Part shown: positions 23,829 through 34,999 of the stretch, in pieces | Layout: each line of letters starts with the position of its first letter | How positions within the stretch are numbered: position 1 is the stretch's first letter | NCBI GenBank assembly: GCA_039707655.1 | Contig: CM077666.1 | Coordinates: 287,421,166 to 287,485,165 of the forward strand | Direction of reading: 5' to 3' | DNA length: 64,000 bases | DNA from: Elymus sibiricus | Taxonomy: Eukaryota; Streptophyta; Magnoliopsida; Poales; Poaceae | Notes under the pieces: generated by a model | Databases searched by the model: none | What the model was told of the DNA's origin: nothing | Seen by the model: only the letters and a program-made list of their open reading frames with translations | Position numbers and translations under genes: made by a program

Positions 23829-24140
23829 ATACTGGACAAGGAGATGTTTTTGAATATTGTGGCAAGATATGTCCCCTAGTACCTCAGGGAATTATTTGAG
23901 AGTTTTCTGAGTTGAGGAAATATGGGTTGCTTCTTAAAGGGTCATTGCTGTTCAGAAGATAAAATGAATATTCTGGACAAAATTTTATACTGGACCATGG
24001 AATGTTTTTGGAGATTGTGGGAGTAGATGATGACAAGAAGGTGTGGTATTAATTTGGGATTTTTCTGGTCATCAGAACTATAGGTTGCTTCACAACCCAT
24101 AGTGATGACAGATTTTCCCAAAGAAGAAAATGGATTATTT
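23829..24140. repeat. Diverged tandem duplication, ~158-bp period, in the Tekay LTR
   Basis: ATACTGGA...ATGTTTTTG...ATTGTGG recurs at 23829 and 23987, and GGTTGCTTC follows in both units. Confidence 0.65.
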
Positions 24141-24343
24141 TGAAAGGAATGAAAATTGGAAGTTGATCCAGAAGGTGTGTGACAAGATTCTGGAAAGATA
24201 TTGAGGGCTTTGGATCACTTAAAGATAAATTCAAAGTTTCCCCAAGTCCAAAGTCAACTGAAAAGGTTTAAAAGCCATCCAATTTGCAAATAAAACCAGG
24301 AAAATTTTGAAAAGAAAAAGTTGCCAAAAACCAGGGTGTCACA

Positions 24344-24425
24344 GTAAGTGTATATAAAACATCCAAGATTGATACTATAATAGCATGGAACAATAAAAAA
24401 TTATAGATACGTTGGAGACGTATCA
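24344..24425 (-). repeat. 3' LTR start of Athila-2 (82-bp fragment)
   Basis: Matches the outer end of the 5' LTR at 44079-44160. The minus strand starts TGATACGTCTCC at 24425. Confidence 0.85.
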
Positions 24426-24440
24426 AGCATCCCCAAGCTT
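24426..24440 (-). other. PPT of Athila-2
   Basis: The minus strand reads AAGCTTGGGGATGCT, directly before TGATACG. Confidence 0.8.
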
Positions 24441-25477
24441 AATTCCTGCTCGTCCTCGAGTAGGTAAATGATAAAAACAGAATTTTTGATGTGGAATGCT
24501 ACCTATCATATTCATCATATACTCTTTTCTTTTGTAGCATGGACATTTGGACTTGAATGATTCAAAGCAATAGTCTATAGTTTGATATGAAGACATAAAT
24601 ACTCAAGCATACTAACAAGCAACTATGTCTTTCAAAATATCAACGCTAACAAAGCTATCCCTAGCCCATTATGCCCAATCATTGATCCATTCATGAAACA
24701 CACTCAATATTAGCTACACACAATGCACAAGTATGACAATAGTGCTCTCTAGTTGGTGCTTTGTAAGAGAAGATACAGACTCAAAAATAAAAAAAAAAAT
24801 TGCATAAAAGTAAATAGATAGGCCCTTCGCAGAGGGAAGTAGAGATTTGCAGAGGTGCCAGAGCTCAAAGCTTAAATTAGGGAGATAAAATTATTTTGAG
24901 AGGCATGATTTTCCTGTCAACAAAAACGACCGAGAATTCCCAATATCTTCCATGCTAGACACATTATAGGCGGTTCCCAAACAGAAAATAAAGTTTATTT
25001 CCTTTCCACCATTCTTTCACAATCCATGGCAAGCCGTATCCACGGGTGCCTTCCATACCAACACTTTCCAAGGAATTTATTATTATCATCATATTAAAAA
25101 AATTCATTTCGGGACCGGGCATCCCTATTAACTGTCACTCTCTTGTGCAATGACAAGTGAATAAACACTCATCGTGAGAATAACACACCTAGCATGGAAA
25201 ATATTGGCCACCCCCTGCCGCTTCATGAGCGGTACGGGCACACACAACGGAAAATTATTTTGAAAATTTAGAGTTGGCACATGCAAATTTACTTGGAACG
25301 GCATGGAAATACCGCATATAGGTAGGTATGGTGGACTCATTTGGCGCAACTTGGGTTTAAGGAGTTGGCTGCACAAGAAGCATTCCCGCTTGGTACAAAT
25401 GAAGGCTAGCAAATAGATTGAGAAGCGACCAAACAAAAAGCAAAAACGGTCATAAACATGCATTGAACATAACTAAC
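24441..25477 (-). other. Non-coding 3' region of Athila-2, distal part
   Basis: AT-rich, no credible ORF. It corresponds to sequence before the PPT of the element at 52642-59510. It contains a short A-rich run near 24790. Confidence 0.6.
25473..25477. other. Target site duplication of Tat-1, left copy (CTAAC)
   Basis: CTAAC directly before the left LTR, repeated exactly at 38879-38883. Confidence 0.95.
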
Positions 25478-25763
25478 TGTCGTGGGAAACGAACACCTAT
25501 GGGATCAAGAAGATCCCTTACGGTTCGGCAAGGGGAGAGGATTGCACAAAGAGCAGAACTAACGAATAGCACACGGGGATTTACCCAGGTTCGGGCCGCA
25601 CGGATGCGTAAAACCCTACTCCTGCTTTGATTGTATTATTGTGGATGTTCTTGGCCAAGTTCTGGGAGCTCCAGTAGCAGCTACACATGCAGAATGGGTC
25701 CAATCTCAGAAGTGCTCTCTCCTCTCAGAAGTGCCATCCCCCCCCTCTGTACGTCTCGGGCCT

Positions 25764-25773
25764 CCTTTTATAT
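25764..25773 (-). promoter_or_regulatory. LTR TATA box (Tat-1 3' LTR)
   Basis: The minus strand reads CTAATATAAAAGG. The equivalent is at 38244-38253 (ATATAAATGG) in the 5' LTR. Confidence 0.65.
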
Positions 25774-26077
25774 TAGTCAAAGGGGCTACCACAGTGGCGT
25801 ACGAGATAAGGCATGAGGTGGAAAGTAGCTACAGTGTTATCATACCTAACCCTGACGGCTTAGGACAAGCTCATTAAATGCACCGTGAGGTGTCCGTCGA
25901 GGTGTCCCTCAGCGTCTTGGGCTTGGAAAAGCTTTACAGGGGATGGGCAAAAGCAGCCATCCCATCAGCACCGCCTAAGCATCTCGTGGCCGACATCGCA
26001 CCACGTCACCATGAGGACAAGCCCTAAACGACAAGGCTGGCCGCTGCACTGGAGCGATGGCGCTGCACTGTGCAGAG

Positions 26078-26213
26078 CCTTGCCGGGGCTGAATCCTTGC
26101 CGGGCCCGGGGCTTTCCGGGACCGAATCCTTGCCGGGCCCGGGGCTTGCCGGGACCGAGTCTTGCCGGGCGCGAGGCCTTGCCGGGCGCGGGTCTTGCCG
26201 GGCCTCCGCAACC
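26078..26213. repeat. TTGCCGGG minisatellite in the Tat-1 3' LTR
   Basis: Seven exact TTGCCGGG octamers and one degenerate copy (TTTCCGGG), spaced about 16-18 bp apart, with spacers such as CCCGGGGC and CGCGAGGCC. Confidence 0.85.
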
Positions 26214-26381
26214 CTCTGGTCTTCTGTCTTCCGGTCTGATCGTTGACTTGAACGTCTCCTTGTCATCTTAGTCTCGTGATTACTCCTAGCTATTCCCCGG
26301 CAAGGCTTGCCGCGGTACGGCTACAACTGCCCGTGCACAAGTAAGGGGTACTAAAAAGACCCATACTTTAGTACACCGACA

Positions 26382-26395
26382 GGAGCCCCCGGGCC
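26382..26395 (-). other. Candidate PPT of Tat-1
   Basis: The minus strand reads GGCCCGGGGGCTCC next to the 3' LTR start TGTCGGTG. It is not a clean purine tract. Confidence 0.45.
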
Positions 26396-26594
26396 TAGGC
26401 CATACACGGGTGCCAGGCCTGTTGGGCTAGGCCCAAAACAGTGCACGGGCACGCGTGGCAGGGAATAACTGCTCGTAATCATTATCTCTTTTACCACGCC
26501 CCTCCACTACGCGCATTAATCGCGCGACGTGGGAGACGTGGGCGGAAACTCCGCTACAAAAGCAGCCGGTAAAGAGCCTGCCTCGCGCCTTCCC

Positions 26595-26604
26595 CATAAA
26601 AAGG
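26595..26604 (+). promoter_or_regulatory. Candidate TATA box of the antisense gene
   Basis: CATAAAAAGG on the plus strand, about 165 bp before the ATG at 26766 and outside the LTR, so the antisense gene appears to have its own promoter. Confidence 0.5.
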
Positions 26605-28273
26605 GAATCGCAGAGGGCACTGCTCATTTACCCCCTCCGCCTTTCCAATCTCAATCTCAGAGCCGTCGCCATCGTCTTCTTTCTCGCGCTCAAAGCAAAG
26701 TTTTTCTCCCTCCACCTGCCTCCACCGCGCTCTCGACGTCTTCAGCGCCCACCTCCATAGCCACCATGCCGCCCAAGCCGAGCAAGGGCAAGGCGGCGGA
26801 AGCAGCTGCCGCCGAGAGCAGGTTGGCGAAGATGCGGAAGGAACGCGCCGTCTTCCCCTCGACGCTTGATGCGGAGACCTTGAAGAAGAGGTACCAGTTC
26901 GCATGGGCGACTGAGACCACGGCGCATCCAGCCACCAAAGTGAGTGTAGCTTCTCGCAAGGCAGAGCCAAGAGATTATGCCTTCTTTGCCGATTACTTCT
27001 GGTGCGGCCTCTGTCCTCCGTACTCGGATTTCTTCGTAGACATCATGCTCACCTACGGCTTCCAGCTGCTAGATTTCACGCCGAATGCCGTGACTTGCAT
27101 GTCCGTCTTCGCGCACCTTTGTGAGAATTTTGTTGGGGTCATCCCGAGCACTGCACTTTTCCGGCACTACTTCTATCCCCGCATCCAAAAGGGCGACGCC
27201 CTCTCCGGCAGCATCACTTGGATTCCGAGGACGGCAACCAAGGAGACGTACCCAGAGGGGCTCTACCGCGATAGATGGGATGAGTGGCGCGGCAAGTGGT
27301 GCTGGGTCTGGGAAAAGGAGCCCAAACCGTTCTGCGAGGTGCGGAAGCAGAAGGTGGTCCGCGGCAAGGATTGGAGCGCCGCGGACCCTGATGACAGCAA
27401 GCTCACCATCGCCATCACCAGGATACTGCGCCTCAGGGCTGCCGGGTTGAAGGTGGAGATGATTGCTTCAGATTTCCTTCGCCGGCGCATCGCCCCACTG
27501 CAGAACAAGGGGCGCCCTGCCTGGGAGTACATGAATGCTGCCGACATCATGAGGGTGCGGCCTGGACTGGATAATGATCTGACAGCCATGGGGCACGCAG
27601 CCCTCTGCCAACAGCTGTTCAAATCTGGAGCAGTGGGAGAGTTGCCGGCAAGCGTCGTCCCACTGTGCAACAACTCGTCGCTGACCTCCATCATCGCCAT
27701 GATGCCGGTGCTCAATGCCCATAGCATCGACGAGAGGTGGATCGAGCCGTCCGCGGAGCAGGCGCTGGCGTTCTTCGACAACTTGACGGAGAAGGCCGTC
27801 CGCGCGGAGAACCTTGTCCGCGCCACCACGGAGGAGGAGCTCGCCTACATCGCCAACAGGGCGGAAGAGGCGAACCTTGCCGAAGAAGCCGGCAGCGCTG
27901 AGTCCAGCGAAGGCGAGGACCCACTGCGGGAAGATCTTGCCGGGCGAGACGAGGCTGCCGGGGAGCCAAGCGGAGCCGCTGACGGGAGCTCTTCTGCCGG
28001 AGGCGCCGCCGAAGAGGAAGAAGAGGAGGAGGAAGAGCCCCCAGCTCTTCAACACAAGAAGAGGCGCGTCCTCCGGAAGAACGCCCCTGGCGCTCCAGCC
28101 CGCCAACCTTCCTCGAGCAGCGAGGCTTCCGGCAAAGGGGCGGCTGGCGAGGCCGCGCCGCAACCTGCCGCTGCCAAGCGGCCCAGGACCACTCCTCCTC
28201 CTCCTCCGTCAGGAACTGCGGCGGGGGTCGGCTTCGACCTCTCTGCCATCAGCTCCGAGGAAGAAGAAGAAGA

Positions 28274-28350
28274 GTAAGAGTCCCGCCACGGCTTTGATTC
28301 TTATCCTTCTAGTTTTGCTTGATTAACTTGCTCTGTTTTTGCCTCCTCAG
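28274..28350 (+). other. Intron 1 of the antisense gene (77 bp)
   Basis: Donor GTAAGAG, acceptor TGCCTCCTCAG. The codon is split after two bases and the frame is kept. Confidence 0.75.
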
Positions 28351-28523
28351 GGATACGGAGACTCTGGCGCAGAGGATGGCGAAGAGGGCCAAGACCTCAA
28401 CAAGCGTCGAGCCGCCGGCAAGCACCTCCGGCGCGCCGGAAACGGTTCTCGTCAGCTCGGAGTCAAGCCCAGAACGCAACCCTCGATGCAGCCCTCGACG
28501 CAGCCCCCGGCGCAGCCCCCAGC

Positions 28524-28598
28524 GTGAGTCTTCTACTCACTACCCACTGGCGCGTGCCGGGGTGTGCATCTTCTCTGCTGACATCTCCGGGCGTGCAG
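28524..28598 (+). other. Intron 2 of the antisense gene (75 bp)
   Basis: Donor GTGAGTC, acceptor GGGCGTGCAG. The codon is split after one base and the frame is kept. Confidence 0.7.
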
Positions 28599-28754
28599 GA
28601 GCGGAGCAACAGCGAGAAGCAACAGTGGGAGCTGCCTCTGCCGTGCCACCTCCGTCGACCACACCGCCCAGGGGCGAGTCTTCGGACAAACTCTTCCACG
28701 ACGACGAGGAGGGGCCGGCAAGCGCAGGCTCCGGCAACCCCTTCCTTGACGCAG

Positions 28755-28873
28755 GTAAAGCTGCTTGCCCCCAAGAACTGTCGCTTTGGTTTTTTTTCTT
28801 CCTTTTGTCTTCTTGAACCTCCTTCCCAGCTTCATCTTAATCAACTCCTTGGCTCTCAATCTTCTTCTGACAG
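28755..28873 (+). other. Intron 3 of the antisense gene (119 bp)
   Basis: Donor GTAAAG, a T-rich tract, acceptor CTTCTTCTGACAG. The codon is split after one base and the frame is kept. Confidence 0.75.
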
Positions 28874-28905
28874 AACTCATGGACACTGACGTTGTCATTG
28901 AAGAA

Positions 28906-29110
28906 ACTGCCAAGGATGCCGCCACTGAAGCTGGCAAGGTTGCTGCCGAAGAGGCCGCCAAGCATGCCGCCGCCGAGGCCGCCAAAGCTGCTGCCGCCGA
29001 GGCTGCTGCCGCTGAGGCCGCCAAGGCCGCTGCCGCCGAGGCCGCCAAGGCCGCTGCCGCTGAGGCCGCCAAGGCCGCTGCCGCCGAGGCCGCCAAGGCC
29101 GCCGAGGGAG
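28906..29110 (+). repeat. Coding repeat of Ala-rich units (GCCGCCGAGGCCGCCAAG type)
   Basis: Tandem codons for A-A-E-A-A-K-A units in exon 4. They predict a long helical segment and give open frames on the other strand that are only shadows. Confidence 0.8.
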
Positions 29111-30579
29111 CCGGTGAGGAGACCCGCGGCAATACTGACGGCGCTTCCGCCACAGGAGCGCCAGGCGCTTCTACTGCCGCGGGGCCGTCGACTGCCGAAG
29201 ACCAACCCTCGTCGTCCCAGGCCCCTCCCTCAAGCCAATACATCAGGGCCGGCAAGAACGTTGTCAGCATGCCGGGGTCGGCAAACATCGAAGAGCTGGT
29301 TGAAGGAGAACATCTTGACGGGGAAATCACCGTCGCTGCCGCCAGTGAGCTCAAGGAGGAGCAGCTACTTCAAGCCATGAATGACAACTATCAGAAGCTC
29401 CAGACGCTCTACCGCGTCCGGAAGGACAAACTGGACTCCCGGGCAGCGCTCGTCGAGGCCGCGGAAGGAGACTTCCAACAACGCGTCACGGAGACACAGG
29501 CTTGGTATGGCGAGGCCCTCCAAGAGCTGAATATTTATCGGGAGCAGCTGGCGGAAGAGCGGAATGTCCTCCTGCTGAAGCAATCAGACATCGAGAAAGC
29601 GCAGGAGGAGGCCGCCTAGCAAGCCGCCGCGGCAGAAGCCCTCTTGACGCAGCGCCGTATCAGCCTTGACGCCCAAGAAGAGGACCTTGCCGCGCGCGAG
29701 GCGGCGCTTGCCGCCAAGCTTTGCAACAAGGATGAAGAGCTCGAAAGTCTTGTCGCACGGCGGGTCCAGGAGCTTGAGCAGAAACACTTGAAGACGCTCA
29801 GAGCTCTAACTGAAGACCACGCCGGCAAGCTCAAAGAGGCCCTCGACGCTGCCGGAGCTACGGAGACCGCCAAGAAATTGCTGGAGGAGAGGACGAAGCA
29901 GCTGGAGGCCGCTCTCGAGGACCACGGCAAGAAGGTCTCAGCACTCGAGGCCGAGAGAGACAAGGCTCTCCACAGCCCGATGGAGACGCAGGCTGCCGCA
30001 TCCGAGAAGGTCCAGCAGCTTTCCTCCGCCAAGGACTCCATTGAAGATCTGAAGCTGAAGCTATCCACGCTGGAGGAGTCTCTTGAGGCCGCCCGAGTTC
30101 GCGAGAGGACTCTTATCAAAGACCTCCATGACGAACATGAGCTGCTCCAGAACGCCGCCACCACCCACAACGAGTATACTTCTAGCGTGAAGCTCTGGAC
30201 TGCCAGGCTGGCGGACGTCGCCGAGAAGCTTGGCGCGGAGCTGGAGGCCATGGACTTGCCGGGCTTCGGATACTCCGTCGATGACAACGTATCCTCAATC
30301 GCCAGGCTAACCATGTTCTTCGACAAGCTCGTCGACGCCCTCAAGCTACTCCAGGCGAACCAGACAAGCAAGCTGGCCGACGAATCTCGGAAACTCTGCC
30401 AGCTCGTCCTCCGCAAGGTGTTGATGAAGGTGGCGTACAGGAACCCTGGCATCGACCTCTCCAAGGCCTCGAAAAGCTTGCCGAAGGACGCGGACGTCAA
30501 GGCTCTCGAAGAGCTTGTCACGCCCATCGTCGATCGGGTGAGCCAGGTGAAGAGGGTCGAGGGCGATCGCCGGGATTAG

Positions 30580-31469
30580 CTGTAGCCTCCTATCTCTTCT
30601 CCATCTTGCCGCCAGCATTCCATGTAAAAGACAATTTGTTTTATGTCAGAAACGCGGCAAGCACTAGATGTAATATAACTTGCTCTATTTGAATTATGGC
30701 ATGCTATTCCCTTTGTTCAATTTCTTTCTGTATAGCATATACCCTACGCTTTGCTGGGAACTTGCCGGAGCATAACCCCGTCGCGAGCGCTGGATTCGGG
30801 TCGTCAGCAGCTTGCGGGCAGTGCTGCTCACGGCAAGAAATCTTGACGCTTTCAGCGCGGCCACCTAGACTGTTGAGCGGACTCGAAACAGAGTAAGGGC
30901 GCAGCCGATCACGACAAGATTCCATCGCGTGCAGGTTTTCCATACAAGGCCGAAATCGTTCAAGGGAATACAGCCTTACAAAAATCAAAATCTGCTTAAG
31001 GGTTTAGCAACTTAGCTCTGCTTTTCGTCGCTATTCCTTTTCTTCCGGCAAGGCGCCAACCTTGAACGTCGTCTGGTATCCATACCACCATTCTCCTTCC
31101 CCCCCCGGCAAACTTGTGCGCGAGGGAATCTTCTATCTCTTGAGAAAAAGAAAGAAGAGAAAATAAAGGTATGGAACCTTGACGGTTCGTTAGCTCTTAC
31201 CGGGATCGAGTGCAATACATATCTCAGATAATACATGCATATAGAATGACATGAAATCAACAAGAAATGTAAAGCACACAGATCTTATAAAATATGCACA
31301 GGGATGTGCCTGCTCTGTACAAAGGATTACATGCCAGCGGCAACACTTGTACAGAATGGCGTTGCCGGGATCTTGCCGGAGCGTTACGCTGCCGCGAGCG
31401 CTGGATTCGGGTCGTCAGCAGCCTGCCGGCCGTATCGCTATCACAGCAAGAAACCGGAACAACTGCGCC
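30580..31469. other. Spacer between the convergent antisense gene and pol, with a direct repeat
   Basis: Holds two copies of a sequence of about 95 bp (30752-30846 and 31361-31455) in the same orientation, with a 30-bp identical core at 30782-30811 and 31393-31422. Otherwise I see no gene. ATGTAATATAAC at about 30668-30680 may be a poly(A) signal region for the antisense gene. Confidence 0.7.
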
Positions 31470-33413
31470 TTACGGGTAGAACTTGCGAAGGTGCTCGATA
31501 TTCTAGGAGTTGCTCACTGGCAAGCCCTCTTCGGTCTCCAGGCGGACAGCGCCAGGCCTGGTGACTCGCACTACCCGGTAAGGACCTTCCCACTTCGGCG
31601 TCAACTTGTTGGAATTCTTGGCGGACTGAACGCGCCGAAGAACAAGGTCGCCTTCCTCAAGACTCCGGGGGTGAACCTTGCGGCTATGGTAGCGGCGCAA
31701 AGCTTGCTGATAGCGAGCGGCTCGCACAGCAGCCCGAAGACGCTTCTCCTCAAGGAGCAGCGCGTCATCTTGCCGCAGCTGCTCTTGCTCAAGCTCATCA
31801 TAAGCGAGCACTCGAGGTGACCCGTATATGAGTTCCGTGGGGAGAACTGCTTCCGCTCCGTAAACCAGAGCGAAGGGTGTCTGGCCGGTGGCTCGATTTG
31901 GCATCGTCCTGATCGACCAAAGAACCGCCGGCAGCTCATCAATCCAGCGTCTTCCATGCTTGTGCAGCTTGTCGAAAGTCCTGGTCCGAAGACCCCGCAG
32001 CACTTCAGCGTTTGCCCTCTCCGCTTGGACATTGCTTCTTGGGTGAGCAACAGAGGCAAAACAAATCTTGCCGCCAAGGTCTTGGACGTACTGCATGAAG
32101 GCGCGACTAGTGAACTGCGTACCGTTGTCGGTGATGATCCTGTTCGGCACACCAAAACGGCACACAATCCCCTTGAAGAACTTGACTGCTGACTGTGCTG
32201 TCACCCTCCTCACTGCTTCCACTTCTGGCCACTTCGTGAACTTGTCGATGGCAACGTACAAGTACTCGAAGCCCCCGGCAGCGCAGGGGAAGGGACCCAG
32301 TATGTCGAGCCCCCAGACCGAGAAGGGCCAGGAGAGAGGGATCGTTTGGAGAGCTTGAGCTGGCTGATGAAGTTGCTTCGAATGAAACTGGCACGCTTCA
32401 CATTTGGTTACTAGTGCAGTTGCATCCTGGAGAGCAGTAGGCCAGAAGAATCCTTGCCGGAATGCCTTGCCGACAAGGGCTCTTGAGCCTATGTGGGATC
32501 CACATATGCCCCCATGAATCTCTGCCAACAACTCTAGTCCGTCCTCCCGAGGAATGCACTTCAATTTCACACCGTTGGGTCTTTTTCTGTACAGGACTTC
32601 GTCGACGAACTGGTACATACTTGACTGACGCGCTACTTTCTCAGCTTCTTCCTGCTCCTCAGGGAGTTCTCCTGTCTGAAGGAAATGGACTATTCGCTGT
32701 GCCCATGTCGGAGCCTGTGGCTCGACGACAAGGACTAAAGGCGACTCTTCAGCTGCAGGAGCATTTGCTTCTACGGCAAGAACTTGAGGTTCTTGGCGGA
32801 GCAGCTGCTCACCGGCAACTGATATTTCTTCGGCAGCAGGGGCGCTTGCTTCGGCGGTAAGAACCTGAGGTTCTGCGCGAGGCCGCTGCTCATCGGCAAC
32901 CGTGTCGTTCCCGGCAAGATCCTTGCCGGGGGCTTCGGGAAGCCCTGCCGGGAAGTACTCGCCGGTACTTAACTTTCTCCTCTTATCAGGCCTTGTCGAT
33001 GGTGACACGGATGGTTGAGTCAAGCGGAGTACAAAAGTCCCTGGTTCCACAGGTAGCTTGAGTGCGGCACGCTTCGACAGGTCGTCGGCAATGCTATTCT
33101 CTGATCGAGGAACATGCTCTGTCTGAAGACCGTCAAAGCGCTCCTCCAGCTTCCTCACTTCATCGACGTACGCTTCCATCAATGGGCTCTGATAATCTTT
33201 GTTGACCTGCCTCACGACGAGCTGGGAGTCACCTCTGACGATGAGCTTCTTGATCCCAAGGTCTGCCGCGATCTTGAGACCGGCAAGCAGTCCTTCATAC
33301 TCTGCCGTGTTGTTGGTCGATCTCTCCCGGGGAAAATGCATCTGGATGACGTACTTGAGGTGCTCTCCAGTGGGTGCGACAAGCAGCACGCCGGCACCGG
33401 CGCCTTGCAGCGA
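31470..33413 (-). pseudogene. Tat-1 second RNase H and integrase
   Basis: Frame after the shift near 33,413. The first part is the archaeal-type RNase H of Tat elements (NNTAEYEGLLAGLKIAADLG, VRGDSQLVVRQV, ENSIADDLSKRA). A Pro/Glu/Ala-rich linker follows, then integrase: an HHCC finger ending CEACQ; core D in VWGLDILGPF, D in IITDNGTQFTS, E in NVQAERANAEV; and a C-terminal LTPKWEGPYRVVRV module. TAG at 31503-31505 replaces the expected Trp eleven codons before the likely natural stop at 31470-31472. That late stop might still give a nearly full integrase. Confidence 0.88.
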
Positions 33414-34999
33414 AAGGCTCCATCAAAGTACATAATCCATTCGCGATCTGTTTCCTTGCCGGGAATCGCTGATTCTTGAACTTCGTCGTCTGGCGTTGGG
33501 GTCCATTCTGCAATGAACTCTGCCAAGGCTCTGCTCTGGATAGTTGAAGAACTTTCAAACTTGAGACCAAAGCATGATAGCTCCAACGCCCACTCCACAA
33601 TCCTGCCGGTTGCTTCTGGGTTCCGGAGAATCCGTTGCAGCAGAAAGCGAGTGACGACGGTGATCTCATGTGCTTGGAAGTAATGGCGCAGCTTCCTCGA
33701 GGCCATGAGAAGGCCGAAGAGCAACTTCTGCACACCAGAATATCTCGACCTAGCCCCCTGCAATAGGGAGCTGACGAAATAGACTGGGCGCTGCACCATC
33801 TTCTTCTTCTGCACTGCTTGACTTGACTGCGCGTATCTTTCCTTGTCGGCACCAGACTCTGTCGGGGCTGGCCCCGGCAAGTCGCTTGGCGGGCCTGCCG
33901 TTGCCGCTGCATCCTCCTCTGCTTCTCTCTCCGCCACCAGCGCAGCACTAACCACCTGATTCGTTGCCGCTAAATATAGCAGCAGCGACTCTTGTGGCCT
34001 AGGCGCGACTAGTATTGGTTGAGAGGAGAGGTACTTCTTCAAATCCTGCAGTGCGGCCTCCGCTTCCGGAGTCCATTTCATTGGACCTGCCTTCTTCAAA
34101 ATTTTGAAAAACGGCAGGGCGCGCTCAGCAGACTTTGAGATGAACCTACTCAAAGCAGCGACGCAGCCAGTGAGGCGGCGCACATCCTTGACTCGTCTTG
34201 GCGCCTCAATCTGCTCAATTGCTTTGATCTTGTCGGGATTGGCTTCAATTCCACGCTGAGATACAAAGAACCCGAGAAGCTTGCCGGATGGGACGCCGAA
34301 CACGCACTTCTCTGGATTGAGCTTCAAATTGATCCTGCGCAGATTTGCAAATGTCTCCTCCAGATCTTGAATGAGCGTTGCTTTGTCCTTGGTTTTGACC
34401 AATATGTCATCCATGTAAGCTTCCATATTTCTATGCAGCTGGGCCCCGAAACCAATCTGGACAGCTCTAGCGAAGGTCGAACCAGCACTTTTCAACCCGA
34501 AAGGCATACGCAAGAAGCAGTATGTGCCACATGGGGTGATAAATGCGGTCTTCTCTTCGTCTTCTTTCGCCATGAAGATCTGGTGATAGCCTAAGTATGC
34601 GTCAAGGAATGACAACAGATCGCAGCCGGCAGTGGAATCCACAATCTGGTCGATGCGCGGCAAGGGAAAGGGATCTTTTGGACAGGCTTTATTGATATCT
34701 GTAAAGTCAATACATAGCCTCCATTTACCATTCGCCTTGCGCACAACAACTGGATTGGCCAACCATGTAGGATGGAGGACTCCTCTAACCAGGCCTGCCG
34801 CCTCAAGCTTCCTAATCTCTTCTGCAATAAACTCTTGCCGCTCCAAAGCTTGCTTCCGCACCTTCTGCTTGACGGGCCGCGCGTGGGGACAGACAGCTAG
34901 GTGGTGCTCAATTACCTCCCTGGGAACACCGGGGATGTCAGATGGTTGCCATGCAAACACGTCGACATTCGCCCACAGGAAGGCAACAAGCGCGCTTTC
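33414..34999 (-). pseudogene. Tat-1 reverse transcriptase and first RNase H
   Basis: RT motifs numbered from the Met at 34960: LANPVVVRKANGKWRLCIDF (~67-86), DINKACPKDPFPLPRID (88-104), FLDAYLGYHQI (118-128), MPFGLKSAGSTFARA (152-166) and the catalytic box YMDDIL (182-187). The gypsy RNase H follows (RPVYFVSSLLQGARSRYSGVQK). The second RNase H begins with YFDGAF, where one base is lost from an A run (plus strand) near 33,413, and the original frame then runs on in nonsense to 33212. Upstream the frame is joined to gag-protease through a TAG at 35000-35002. Confidence 0.9.

Larger units (their letters stand above)
17936..24343 (-). mobile_element. Tekay-type chromovirus gypsy (5' part; pol cut by Athila-1)
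   Basis: Minus strand. The 5' LTR is 20893-24343, then the PBS for initiator tRNA-Met, an extra ORF, gag, protease and the start of RT. RT is cut at 17936 by the Athila-1 LTR; the rest of pol should lie left of the window. Tekay lineage is inferred from protease text LFDFGASHSFIS, the linker FPDVFPEELPGMPPDRE, the RT start KKQLDELLQKGYIRPS and LTR ends TGTGACACCC...GGGTGCCACA. The outer end sits in an Athila-2 LTR at 24343/24344. Confidence 0.85.
20893..24343 (-). repeat. 5' LTR of the Tekay element (3,451 bp)
   Basis: The minus strand starts TGTGACACCC at 24343 and ends GGGTGCCACA at 20893. A TATA box lies at 22961-22970. The segment from about 22,400 to 23,350 is strongly GC-rich, between AT-rich flanks. 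An old tandem duplication lies at about 23,829-24,140. Confidence 0.8.
25478..26381 (-). repeat. 3' LTR of Tat-1 (904 bp)
   Basis: The plus strand runs TGTCGTGGG...CACCGACA. It is 18 bp shorter than the other LTR: one 17-bp repeat unit and one base of an A run. Confidence 0.95.
26766..30579 (+). pseudogene. Antisense four-exon gene in Tat-1: 'putative gypsy-type transposon' domain protein with coiled-coil tail
   Basis: Proposed exons: 26766-28273, 28351-28523, 28599-28754 and 28874-30579. All three introns have GT-AG ends and the frame carries across each. I start at ATG 26766 (MPPKPSKGK), not 26529, because a TATA-like box lies between the two. Residues ~70-300 (YAFFADYFWCG, YGFQLLDFTPNAV, LCENFVGVIPS) fit the plant family named 'putative gypsy type transposon' (Transposase_28 / PF04195), which is a name without a proven function. 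Then come acidic and Ala/Ser-rich linkers, an Ala-Ala-Lys-rich repeat (exon 4) and a long Glu/Lys-rich coiled coil. TAG at 29617-29619 interrupts exon 4: 860 aa before it, about 1,180 aa intended. Extra ORFs of this kind, some antisense, are known in Tat-lineage elements; the domain name is from memory. Confidence 0.8.

Noticed and set aside
26529..26765. Upstream start for the antisense gene at ATG 26529
   Set aside because: A TATA-like box at 26595 lies after it, and the extra 79 residues look like untranslated leader.
28533..29354. Ala/Ser-rich minus-strand ORF of 273 codons
   Set aside because: Shadow of the Ala/Lys-rich exon 4 of the plus-strand gene; no motif of its own.
29616..30527. 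Ser-rich minus-strand ORF of 303 codons
   Set aside because: Shadow of the Glu/Lys coiled-coil frame on the plus strand.
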